The notes beneath the pieces are model-generated. The model ran no database searches. It had not been told where the DNA came from and worked only from the letters and a program-made list of their open reading frames with translations. From Candidatus Methylospira mobilis (GTDB lineage Bacteria; Pseudomonadota; Gammaproteobacteria; Methylococcales; Methylococcaceae), in the NCBI RefSeq assembly GCF_009498235.1, contig NZ_CP044205.1:1499501-1563500 (forward strand): DNA of 64,000 bases. The letters run 5' to 3'. This document shows positions 35,450-44,780 of this stretch, one piece after another. The stretch's first letter is position 1. Every line of letters starts with the position of its first letter. Position numbers and translations under genes: made by a program.

Positions 35450-37152
35450 CTACTGCGGCTCCGCTCCGTCGTCAGTCACTGCTTCCGGCGCCGCATCCCT
35501 ATATTCGTGGCGCTGCGGATCGCGCTTGACTCTGATGTAAATGAGCCGCAGCCGTAAATACATTGCGATCCATTTCATCTGTTTCCATACGATCCCGGCA
35601 AAGAATTTCGGATAAAACAGCCCGAAAGGTTCGGTCGGAAGACCTGGCCGGCGGTCATGGCGGGACTTGAGGCGCAGGTAGCCTCCCTCCAGCGGATGGA
35701 CTTTTTCTATATCGACGCAGCCCTTGAACCAGACAATATTGAATAAGGTATTGCCGGGGCTGCTTCCGGCCGCCATCGCCCGTCTGAGCACCGTTTCGAT
35801 GTGCACCGGGCTGTAATACGCCTTCCATGCCGCCTGCGATACCTGTTCCCATTCCGCGCGCGACATCAGGGGATGGTCTATGACGACGTGATTGACGTCG
35901 TAATTGTTCAGGTCGGAGTTCATGTTAACGCCGGCCTCGGACAGTTTCTTATGATCCTCAGACCCCGGCAGCGGGGTAAGGGTGAAAAACTCAAGGAGAT
36001 CGATGGGTAATTCTTCCTTTATAGTTTCTATATCGCGAAGAATGGCCTCCGGCGTATCCTTGGGAAAACCGAGGATGTAGCCGCAATAAGTCACTACCTT
36101 TGCGTGCTTCCATGCAAGCAGCATCTTGCGGTATTCGCTGATCCTGTTATCCTTTTTCCTTGCATCAAGCAGATTGGCGGGATTAATGTTCTCAAGGCCG
36201 ATAAAAACGCGTTTGACCCCGGCTCGCGCTGCTTTTTCGATGAAGTTCGGTATCCGGTGGCAGAGGGTATCGACCTGGAGGCTGAAACTGATTTTCAGTT
36301 TTTCGACCTCGCGCAGATGAATCGGGCGATCCAGAATCGGTTCCCAGTTCTGGTTGCGCGCGAAGTTGTCGTCGCTGATGAAGAGGCGATGAAAGCCTTG
36401 CGCGACATTCGTGCGCACGCAACGTTCGACATCGTCCGGATGGCGATAACGAGATTTACGCCCCTGCACGTTGATGATGGTGCAGAACGAGCACAGAAAA
36501 GGACAGCCGCGCCCGGCGTCTATGCTCATATTCGAGCCTATGGTGCGCTTTATCCGTTCCGCGGGGAGCTGCGGTATTACAAGCCCCATTCAGATCCGGA
36601 AATTTGTTCAGATAATTGTAAATCGGTTGCAGCTGCCGGTTCCAGGCATCCAGCAGCACTTGTTCGATACGACCTTCGGCTTCGCCGACGAAAAGCGAAA
36701 CACCCATCTCTTCGGCTCGGCGCACATCCGGGTCGCGCTCCTTGAGCATGGAGAGTGTGCCGGAGACGTGGAAGCCGCCGGGCGACCATGACGCCGCGCT
36801 GCCGCAACGGCGCTGCGATGTCGAGCGCGCGCGGAAACTGATTCGACTGTACGCCGACCAGCATCACCATTCCGGCGCCGGCCTCTTCCAGCAGCGCGGC
36901 AATCTGCTCCGTGCCGATACGCGTATTGGTTTCGTCGAAGGCGTGTATGTCGATTTGGACGTTGTTGCCGAGCGCTTTGCGTTCGGCGCAATCCATCGCC
37001 AGACCATAAAGTACCGCCAGCGAGTTCGATGGAATGGATGAGCGTAGCCATTGAATTACGTAACCGTCATCATCGTAGTGCGATGGCTTGATGAGCAGGA
37101 GGCAGAAGCGCTCGCGCGGTTTCGGCTCTGATACTGATATTATCTTGAACTG
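35450..37152 (-). pseudogene. B12-binding radical SAM protein, disrupted by frameshifts
   Basis: Three frames together encode a cobalamin-binding radical SAM protein. The first (37152 down to about 36784) reads LLLIKPSHYDDDGYVIQWLR and the B12-domain part IDIHAFDETNTRIGTEQ. After a shift near 36780-36786 comes RDPDVRRAEEMGVSLFVGEA, and after a second near 36581-36590 (one extra T) comes IDAGRGCPFLCSFCTI, whose CxxxCxxC binds the 4Fe-4S cluster, followed by an intact C-terminal half to 35450. No ATG is found for the first frame. Two frameshifts plus a missing start suggest a young pseudogene, or sequencing errors. Substrate unknown. Confidence 0.8.
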
Positions 37153-37361
37153 TTAAGATTATATTTTTTTATATGCAGCTATGCCCGACATTGTTGCCCG
37201 CTCCTGCAAAGTGTTTCAGCCGAAAGCATTTGCGCGCCGCCACTTTAAGCGCAACTACCATGTTCTGATTCCGCTTGCTGAATAATTGCTGCGTATTTGG
37301 GGGGGAGTTTCTGCGGGAGCCAACGCTCAGGAACCCGCAGCCGGCTCGACAGGCAGCGTCT

Positions 37362-38672
37362 TTATCGTTTTCTTTTGGCGGCGCTTGGCTTTCTCCGGGT
37401 ATACGGAAGTTGCCGTATTGCTGCCGCTGAGTGCCGGGGTGCATGAGCCGGATAGGGGAAGCGATCCATCTTGCGCAGTACCGGGAATATAGCCATCCAC
37501 AAGACGGTGACGGTCAGGGTGACCGCTCCTCCCGCCACTACAGCCGGCACCAGTCCCAGCAGTACCACGCTGACTCCGGATTCGAATTCGCCCAGTTCGT
37601 TCGACGCGCCGATGAATACCGCATTGACGGCGCTTACGCGGCCTCGAATCGCATCGGGGGTTTCGAACTGTACCAGTATCTGTCGAATATACACGCTGAC
37701 CATATCGCCTGCGCCGAGCAGAAACAAGGCGGCCAGCGACAGGCCGAAGTTCCCGGAAAGTCCGAATACGATGGTAGACAAACCGAACAGCGCGACGCCG
37801 CCGAACATCCAGCGTCCGACATGGCGAGCGATCGGCGCCTGCGCCAGCGCGATTGCGGTCAATGCCGCGCCGAGACCGGGCGCTGTGCGCAGCAGGCCCA
37901 ATCCGGTAGGGCCGACATGCAGAATATCGTTGGCATAGGCCGGCAACAGCGCGGTAGCGCCGCCGAACAGCACTGCGAAAAGGTCCAGGGAAATCGCGCC
38001 CAGCACCACAGGACGCGAGCGTACGAAGCGCAGGCCTTCGAGCAGGGTATGCAGGGTGACCGGTTCGCGGTCCGATTGCTTGACGTGCGCGACGCGAACC
38101 CGCATCATCATCACGGTAGCCAGCGCCATTATCACAGCGACTGCCGCGAATACTACCTCGGGACCGGCCAGATAAAGCAGGCCGCCGAGCGTCGGGCCGC
38201 AGATCACCGCGACGTGAAAAGTGGACGACCCGACCGCAACCGCATTGCTGAAATGTTCCTGGGACACCAGGCTCATGACGATAGCCTGTCCGGTGGGCAT
38301 CATGAACGCGCGGGATGCGCCGTGCAGCGCCAATACCGCCAGCACCGGCCACACTTCATGCAGGCCGTTCAGGGTAAATGCAAGCAGGGTTAATGCGCAT
38401 GCCAGGTCTATCGCAAAACAAATCACCAGTATCCAGCGCTTGTCGCAGCGATCCGCTACCTGTCCGGCAAACAACACCAACAGGGCAAACGGTAGAAACT
38501 GCGCCAGGCCGATCAGGCCCAGATCCAGCGCCTTGCCGGTAATGGCATAGATTTGCCAGCCTACCGCAATACTTTGCATCTGCAGCGCAATCTGGATCAT
38601 GAAGCGCGCACTCAGAAATAGTGCGAAATTGCGATTACGTAGAGCGGAAAAGCCTTTGATTGATGATGGCAT
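37362..38672 (-). CDS. MFS exporter (EntS/DHA3-like)
   Basis: An integral membrane transporter of 436 residues with about 12 hydrophobic helices. The loop 2-3 signature GQVADRCDKRWILV and the sequence PTGQAIVMSLVSQEHFSNAV are typical of the DHA3 / enterobactin exporter (EntS) group, which expels small molecules or drugs by proton antiport. The C-terminal 35 residues are basic and probably cytoplasmic. The next gene downstream is the disrupted radical SAM gene on the same strand. The substrate cannot be read. Confidence 0.88.
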   Translation of the reverse strand: MPSSIKGFSALRNRNFALFLSARFMIQIALQMQSIAVGWQIYAITGKALDLGLIGLAQFLPFALLVLFAGQVADRCDKRWILVICFAIDLACALTLLAFTLNGLHEVWPVLAVLALHGASRAFMMPTGQAIVMSLVSQEHFSNAVAVGSSTFHVAVICGPTLGGLLYLAGPEVVFAAVAVIMALATVMMMRVRVAHVKQSDREPVTLHTLLEGLRFVRSRPVVLGAISLDLFAVLFGGATALLPAYANDILHVGPTGLGLLRTAPGLGAALTAIALAQAPIARHVGRWMFGGVALFGLSTIVFGLSGNFGLSLAALFLLGAGDMVSVYIRQILVQFETPDAIRGRVSAVNAVFIGASNELGEFESGVSVVLLGLVPAVVAGGAVTLTVTVLWMAIFPVLRKMDRFPYPAHAPRHSAAAIRQLPYTRRKPSAAKRKR

Positions 38673-38977
38673 CAGTGGTTCGGACGCAGATGGGGTGCCG
38701 TGGGTGGGCTATTGCGGCAATGTGTTTGTGTAAAAAAACGATCAATCGATCAACCGGCTGGTTCGGTTATGCAGGCGAACCTGCCGGCACAGCGCTGTGC
38801 GACATGATACAACAATATACCGCCGGAATTGCAAAGGGTTTCGTTCCGGAAAACAGGGGGTCAATTCATTCCGTGCCTCAGTTAAAATGCTGGGGTTGGC
38901 CTATTAATCTAAGTCTGGCTCAACGCAATAAATACGTTACTATTGCAATAGCTGGACACGACGCCGGAGTTGCTGAT

Positions 38978-39631
38978 GTGACTAATAAAGATATTTCGAC
39001 GGTTCGCGTGCTGATTGCTGACGATCACACCATCGTGCGGGAAGGGTTGAAACAGCTGTTTTCGTTGACAACCGATATTGTCGTGGCGGGCGAAGCGGTA
39101 AATGGCCCTCAGGTTTGCGAAAGGATACAGCGCGGAAATTTCGACCTGATACTGCTGGATATGAGCCTGCCCGGTATCAATGGGGTGGAGCTGATTGCGC
39201 TGATTCGGGCTCAAGCGGCGCATTTACCGATACTTGTGCTCAGTATGCACAACGAGGTGCAGCTTGCGCGAGGCGCGCTTAACGCCGGAGCTTCCGGTTA
39301 TCTAACCAAGGATAGCGATCCGGAAGTGCTGGTGGCGGCGATCCATAAGGTGATGGAAGGAGGCCGGGTTATCGATCATCAGTTGGCGGAGAGTATGGCT
39401 TTCGATGTCAGCCGTTGTCCTCAAAATCTGCCCCATCATCAGCTGTCCAAACGGGAGATGCAGATTTTGTGCCTGCTTGGCGGCGGTATGAGTGTCAACG
39501 AAATCGCAGAACGGCTTTTCATCAGTAACAAAACGGTAAGTACTCATAAAGCCCGTTTGATGCAAAAGATGAATATTGAAAACAATATTGAACTGGTGCG
39601 CTATGTCATCACCCATAACCTTACCGGTTAG
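38978..39631 (+). CDS. NarL/FixJ-type response regulator
   Basis: A 217-residue regulator: receiver (VRVLIADDHTIVREGLKQLF; acceptor Asp in LILLDMSLPG; K in LTKDS) and a LuxR-type HTH (LSKREMQILCLLGGGMSVNE then NKTVSTHKARLMQKM). The GTG at 38978 has a GGAG-like site and gives the family start; the frame stays open far upstream to 38660 without coding character. It converges on the multi-PAS kinase at 39648, whose HisKA_3 domain is the class that pairs with NarL-type regulators, so they probably form one system. Its closest relative in the window is at 52351. Confidence 0.9.
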   Translation: MTNKDISTVRVLIADDHTIVREGLKQLFSLTTDIVVAGEAVNGPQVCERIQRGNFDLILLDMSLPGINGVELIALIRAQAAHLPILVLSMHNEVQLARGALNAGASGYLTKDSDPEVLVAAIHKVMEGGRVIDHQLAESMAFDVSRCPQNLPHHQLSKREMQILCLLGGGMSVNEIAERLFISNKTVSTHKARLMQKMNIENNIELVRYVITHNLTG

Positions 39632-39647
39632 GGTTTTCGCGCGTAGC

Positions 39648-42600
39648 TCAGCAGCCGGCGCAGGTGGGGATGCGCACGAGCACCACAGTTCCGGAGCCGG
39701 CTGAGCTGGAAACCGTCAGTTCGCCTCCCACGGCCATTGCACGCTCGCGTAGACCCATCAGACCATAGGACTGCTGTTTACGCGGCAATAGGGTATCGAA
39801 GCCGACACCGTTGTCTTCCACTTGCAACTGACATACATCCGCGGTGCAGTTCAGTGTGACTTGCACCCGGCTCGCTTGAGCATGCCGGGCGGCATTGGTC
39901 AGTGTTTCCTGTGCGATGCGGAACAGCGCGATAGCCTGTGCTTCCTGCGTGCAAAAATCATCCGGCGATGTGTTTAATTCACATGTAATGCCGGTTTGGC
40001 GGAAAAATTCGTGCGTCAGCCATTCCAGCGCCGGCACTATGCCCATATCAAGCACGGCAGGGCGCAATGCGGTCGATACGTCGCGCGTCACCTGTATGGT
40101 GTTATCCACCAGTTGCAGCAGATTGTCGGTCGCTTCCTTGAATAACGTATCCTCTTTGCCGAAGCGCATGAGCAGCAAGTTGACGTTAAGCCGCAACGCC
40201 ATGAGCAGCTGGCCGAGTTCGTCATGCAGTTCGCGCGCAATGCGGTGGCGTTCTTCTTCGCGCGCTGCTTCCCTGTGGCGGGTCAGATCGCGCAGCATTG
40301 CGTGCGACTCCTGAAGTTGGCGTTCGGTGCGCTTGAGCGCGCTTATATCGTGGCCTATTGCAAATACGCCGTTGATTTCGCCGTCCGGCCCGTGTTCCGG
40401 CACGATTTGAACATCGTGGCTGGTGAGTTCGCCAGTGCCGGGATGCTGCCATTCCACCATTACTTTGCCTGTATTACCGCTGTCCATGACGTGGCGTAGC
40501 GCCGCCAGGTATTCCTTGTAGGGCATATTGGTAATGATGCGCCAATGTTCTTCCGGCGTCTCGCCGATGGCCTTGTCATAAGAAATTCCGGTATTGTACA
40601 CATACGCCGGGTTGACATAGATGCGGCGGCACTCCAGATCATAACGCATGATGATGTCCGGCGAGTTTTCCGCCAGGGTGCGAAATTGCTGTTCGCTTTC
40701 GCGGAGGGCCAGCTCCATGCGCTTGCGCTCAATGGCGATCGCGGCAAAATGGCAGGCGCGGCGCACCCGCGCCAGATCTTCCTGAGTAGGGAAGGCCGGC
40801 CGGCGTTGGTAAATGCCGAAAGTACCCATTACCTTGCCGGTCGAATCAATTATGGGTTCGGACCAGCACGATTGCAGCCCGGCGGCGAGCGCCAGGTGTT
40901 TGTATGGCGCCCAGTATGGGTGGGTGTTCAGGTCATCGGTAATGACGGTTGCTCCGCGCCATGCCGCCGTACCGCAGGAGCCGATACCGTCGCCGGTTGG
41001 CATATCGTTGATTGCAATCAAATAGTCGGTCGGCAGCTTCGGCCCGAAGGCGCAATGCAGATGCTTGCCGTCAGGAGCCGCCAGCATGATGCTGCCTAGA
41101 AGTTTGGCGTTCGGTTCTTCGATATATTCCAGGATTAGTCTGAGCAGCTCGACTAAATCGGCGCCTTGAGCCAAGCGTTCGAAAATACGAATGCGGATGT
41201 TTTCCTGTCTTTCGCGGCGTATGCGGCTGGTTATATCGCGCCCGATGGCCAGCACGCCCTGGGGGCGGCCGTCGGCCCCGAGTTCTGCGACAAAACGCAT
41301 ATGGTAATGACTCGCGCCGCCATGACCGTCGGCCATGGACAGTTCCATTTCGCTCTCCAGTCCCTCGTCGAGTGCGGCTTGTATTCGGGACTGGTACTCG
41401 GCCCAGACGCTGCTGGAGGGGGTGTTTTCCCGCGGAGTCTTGCCGATCATTTGTTGCAATTCGAGACCTGCGCTCCTTCGTAATGTCGGGTTGACGTAGA
41501 TTCTGCGACATTCCCGGTCGTAGCGGGCAATAATGTCGGGCGCATTTTCCGCGAGGGTGCGGAACTGCTGCTCGCTTTCACGCAGGGCTTTTTCCATGAG
41601 TTTGCGACGGGTGATATCGTGTCCTATGACCAGCACGCCCAGTATCGCGCCATGCGCATCGTGTTCCGGGACGAAGCGCACATGATGGTAGCGTTCTTCG
41701 CCGCCGATATCGATACGGATCATATCCATATCAGCTTCTGTTTCGTTATCGACCACGGTACGCAACATTTCCTGAAACTCAATCCAGCCGCGGGGAACAT
41801 CATCCGTCATGGTCTTGCGCACGGGCCAAGAGGCTTTTTGCGCGGCCGGATTGGCATAGGTTCTTCGCAGTTGCAAATCATAGCGGGTGATGTGGTCCGG
41901 CGTATTTTCCGCAAGGCTGCGAAACTCGCGTTCCCGGATTTCCAGTAGTTCGTGTGCGCGCTTCCGCTCGCTGATATCGTACAGAAAGCCGTGCCAAAGA
42001 ATGTTGCCGTCTTCCTGCTCTTGCGGAATCGACCGGCCTTCCAGCCATCTCACTCCCTTGCCGGGGTGAATGATGCGGAATTCATTGTGCCATGGCGTCA
42101 GCATGCGCGCCGATACGTCCAGGGCGTCGAGGTGTCCTGGCAGATCGTCGGGGTGAACGGAGGGTAGATAATCGATCGGCCAGCTGTCACGGCTAAGCCC
42201 GGTCACGTCTTCCAGGCGTGGCGATGCGTAAGTCAGGCGCCTGTGTCCGTCGGGCGTCAGCTCGACGCTGTAAATGAGTCCCGGCAATACTTCGGCGATA
42301 TGCCTTAGTTGCGTTTCGAGCGATTCCGCCTGACGGTCGGCGGTGATATCGCGAGTGACGCCGACGATACGGTGCATGCGGCCGCTGCTATCCCGAACCG
42401 GAATCGCGGTCGAGTGATAAAAGCGGTGTTTGCCCTTCGTCAGGTCGGGTCCGATTTTTTCGTCCACAGGGACGCCGCTGGCGATGCAGCTGCGGTATTT
42501 GTCATTGAGCGTTTCGGCAAGCTCCGGCGATAGCGTTTCCTCTATGCATTTTCCTACCAGCTGCGCGCGGGGCAGTCCTCTGCAGCGTTCGAATGCCGGG

Positions 42601-44384
42601 TTCACGTCAATGTATCTGAAACGGTTGTCTTCGGTCGCTTCAAGTAAAAACAGCGCGTCCGAACAATACTCGAAGATGTCGCGGTAGCGGCGCTCGCTTT
42701 CCTGCAGCGCATGTTCCGCTTGTATGCGTTTGGTTTCACTGCTGAAGCGATTCAGCGCATAGCTGATATCCATGGCCATTTCAATCAGCAGGTTGCGCGC
42801 TGCTTCATCAAATGCGTCGACGCTGCCCGAGTAGACGGTCATGACGCCTGCCAGGATGTCATCCTGAAGCAACGGCAGAGACGCCGATGAACCCCAGTAA
42901 TGGCACGAGCCGCATTGCCGCCAGGGCTCGGCTATCGGGTCGTTTAGAAAGTCCTGACACCAGACCGGTTTTCCCTCGCGGAGGACTACGCCGCATGGGC
43001 CGCGTCCCAAGGGGTTGTCGGCATCCGCCGATGTTTCAATATCATGCAGGTATTCAGTGCCCTCGCCATAACTTGCAACCGGCCGGATCCTGCCGGTATC
43101 CGGCTCTATAAGGCCGATCCAGGCCATTTTCATCTTGCCGAACAGCACGGCGTCCCGGCAGATTTGCGCGAATAGCTCCTCTGCATTGGCGCAGCGCACA
43201 ATCGCTTGATTGCACTGGCTGAGCGCGGCGTAAAGATCGGTGAGTCTCTGAATTTTCTCTTCGGCAGCCTTGCGTCCGCTTATGTCGCGCGCCAGCGCGA
43301 AGCGGGTTTGTTTGCCTTCGTAGATGAAGCGCGAGGCATTGATCTCGACAGGGAACAGGCGGCCGTCCTTGGTTTTGTGCATGACTTCCAGGGTCGTAAA
43401 TCCTGCGGTTTCGAGGTCGTGCTGTATTTTCTTGGAAAGCTCGTCGTTAAAACGGGGGGAGAAGTCAAATAGCGTCATCGACAGTAGTTCTTCGCGACTG
43501 TACCCGAGCGCGCGGCAAGCCTCCTGGTTGACATAACGGATGATTGAGCCGTCTTCGATCAAATAGGCGGCTTCCCGCACCTGATCCAGCGCAAAGTCCA
43601 ATAGCTGGGCGCGGCTTTCGTTCTGTGTCTGCGCGGTCGTATCGCGCGCATTGCCGACTACGCCGATTACCTTGCCGTGCTGGTCAAACTCAGGGTAGTG
43701 GCTCACCTGGAATTTGCCGAGGCCGCCGGCCTTCGGCCATTGCACTTCCAGAGTGGTTGGCATGCCGGTCGCGATAGTTTTGCATACCGCATCGTATAGC
43801 GCCTGATTTTGTTCCGGGCAGCCGGGTAGCGGAATCTCGGGAGCGGTACGTCCCAGAATGGAATCGGCAGGCAAGCCGGATGCGGCGATGCGCGGGCTGA
43901 TGTAGGTAAAGCGGCCCTCGGTATCGAAACGTACGATAAAGTCAGGGTGATTGTCTATCAGCAGTTGCAGGAGCTGCGCGCCTGCATGCAGTTGTTGTTG
44001 CGCGTTACGCAGCTGGAGATGCGTGCCGATGCGCGTAACGGCTTCGCGGAATTGCAGCGGTTTGCACAGGCAGTCGCAGGCGCCTGCTTCGAAATGCGCG
44101 TCTATCGATACAGCGGAATATGTATCGGTCAGAAAGATGACCGGTATTTCTCCGGCGGCCGTTATTGTTTTGAGTTGTTTGCAGCTTGCAAGGCCATCCA
44201 TGCCGGCCGTTGTCGTGTCCAGCAGGATAAGTTCGGGCTGCGGTTGCAACGCAAGCCGCAAACCTGCTTCGTTATATGGCGCGACGGCAATCCGGTGGCC
44301 TCGCGTTTCCAGGGTTTCGGTTATATCTCGCAGGCTTTCCGGGTCATCCCCGATATACAAAATACAGGATATTTGTGCGCTCAT
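39648..44384 (-). CDS. giant multi-PAS/GAF sensor histidine kinase (NarX-type core)
   Basis: A soluble sensor of about 1578 residues. Order: N-terminal receiver (about 1-125; acceptor in LILLDTTTAG), PAS (about 140-260), PAS (265-380), GAF (385-550), PAS (560-690), PAS (695-820), PAS (825-940), PAS (945-1075), GAF (1080-1245), PAS (1250-1370), HisKA_3 with RIARELHDELGQ, and HATPase with NAARHA, DNGVGF and GLMGLRERA. No membrane helices. The ATG at 44384 is preferred to a GTG three codons upstream. Repeated LAENxPDxIxRYD motifs show the later PAS units arose by duplication. It ends 16 bases from the convergent regulator. Confidence 0.9.
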   Translation of the reverse strand: MSAQISCILYIGDDPESLRDITETLETRGHRIAVAPYNEAGLRLALQPQPELILLDTTTAGMDGLASCKQLKTITAAGEIPVIFLTDTYSAVSIDAHFEAGACDCLCKPLQFREAVTRIGTHLQLRNAQQQLHAGAQLLQLLIDNHPDFIVRFDTEGRFTYISPRIAASGLPADSILGRTAPEIPLPGCPEQNQALYDAVCKTIATGMPTTLEVQWPKAGGLGKFQVSHYPEFDQHGKVIGVVGNARDTTAQTQNESRAQLLDFALDQVREAAYLIEDGSIIRYVNQEACRALGYSREELLSMTLFDFSPRFNDELSKKIQHDLETAGFTTLEVMHKTKDGRLFPVEINASRFIYEGKQTRFALARDISGRKAAEEKIQRLTDLYAALSQCNQAIVRCANAEELFAQICRDAVLFGKMKMAWIGLIEPDTGRIRPVASYGEGTEYLHDIETSADADNPLGRGPCGVVLREGKPVWCQDFLNDPIAEPWRQCGSCHYWGSSASLPLLQDDILAGVMTVYSGSVDAFDEAARNLLIEMAMDISYALNRFSSETKRIQAEHALQESERRYRDIFEYCSDALFLLEATEDNRFRYIDVNPAFERCRGLPRAQLVGKCIEETLSPELAETLNDKYRSCIASGVPVDEKIGPDLTKGKHRFYHSTAIPVRDSSGRMHRIVGVTRDITADRQAESLETQLRHIAEVLPGLIYSVELTPDGHRRLTYASPRLEDVTGLSRDSWPIDYLPSVHPDDLPGHLDALDVSARMLTPWHNEFRIIHPGKGVRWLEGRSIPQEQEDGNILWHGFLYDISERKRAHELLEIREREFRSLAENTPDHITRYDLQLRRTYANPAAQKASWPVRKTMTDDVPRGWIEFQEMLRTVVDNETEADMDMIRIDIGGEERYHHVRFVPEHDAHGAILGVLVIGHDITRRKLMEKALRESEQQFRTLAENAPDIIARYDRECRRIYVNPTLRRSAGLELQQMIGKTPRENTPSSSVWAEYQSRIQAALDEGLESEMELSMADGHGGASHYHMRFVAELGADGRPQGVLAIGRDITSRIRRERQENIRIRIFERLAQGADLVELLRLILEYIEEPNAKLLGSIMLAAPDGKHLHCAFGPKLPTDYLIAINDMPTGDGIGSCGTAAWRGATVITDDLNTHPYWAPYKHLALAAGLQSCWSEPIIDSTGKVMGTFGIYQRRPAFPTQEDLARVRRACHFAAIAIERKRMELALRESEQQFRTLAENSPDIIMRYDLECRRIYVNPAYVYNTGISYDKAIGETPEEHWRIITNMPYKEYLAALRHVMDSGNTGKVMVEWQHPGTGELTSHDVQIVPEHGPDGEINGVFAIGHDISALKRTERQLQESHAMLRDLTRHREAAREEERHRIARELHDELGQLLMALRLNVNLLLMRFGKEDTLFKEATDNLLQLVDNTIQVTRDVSTALRPAVLDMGIVPALEWLTHEFFRQTGITCELNTSPDDFCTQEAQAIALFRIAQETLTNAARHAQASRVQVTLNCTADVCQLQVEDNGVGFDTLLPRKQQSYGLMGLRERAMAVGGELTVSSSAGSGTVVLVRIPTCAGC

Positions 44385-44393
44385 GATGACCAC

Positions 44394-44780
44394 TGTGTAA
44401 GGAAATGCCTATTTTTGCTAGGCAAGTAACTGCCATAAAATCAGATGTAGCCGATATTTATGTCTTAAAAACTTGTGCATTATATAACAACGCTGTAACC
44501 GCATATGACATTTCGAGTTTTTCAATGAAATTGAGCTCGTGTCCATAGAATGATCGTAAATGGTTTTGCCTCCGGACGCCAGATATTTGTCTGGAGAAAT
44601 TGCGCATGACAGCCGCATATGCCCGGATTTTGGTGCGGAAAGTGCTTCGGCCTCGAGTGTTTCTCAGGCATAAGAACCCGCTCTAAATAAACGGTTGAAT
44701 ATTCCGTGTAATTTTAATTATACGGAAATAAGCTCGGAAATTAAGAAATATTTCATATCCGAAAAACAGGGGGATTTATC
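44394..44780. other. divergent intergenic region before the chemotaxis cluster
   Basis: No gene supported in these 387 bases. AT content rises towards the receptor gene (TTTAATTATACGGAAATAAG near 44712-44731), and AGGGGGA lies before its ATG. The region should hold the promoters of both the giant kinase and the chemotaxis operon. I see no flagellar sigma-28 box. Confidence 0.5.

Noticed and set aside
37431..38393. 320-codon plus-strand open frame opposite the MFS gene
   Set aside because: It is extremely rich in Gln, Arg and His. The minus strand encodes a clear 12-helix transporter.
38660..38977. Upstream extension of the NarL-type regulator
   Set aside because: These 106 codons have no domain and run through the promoter region of the divergent MFS gene. 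The receiver starts right after the GTG at 38978.
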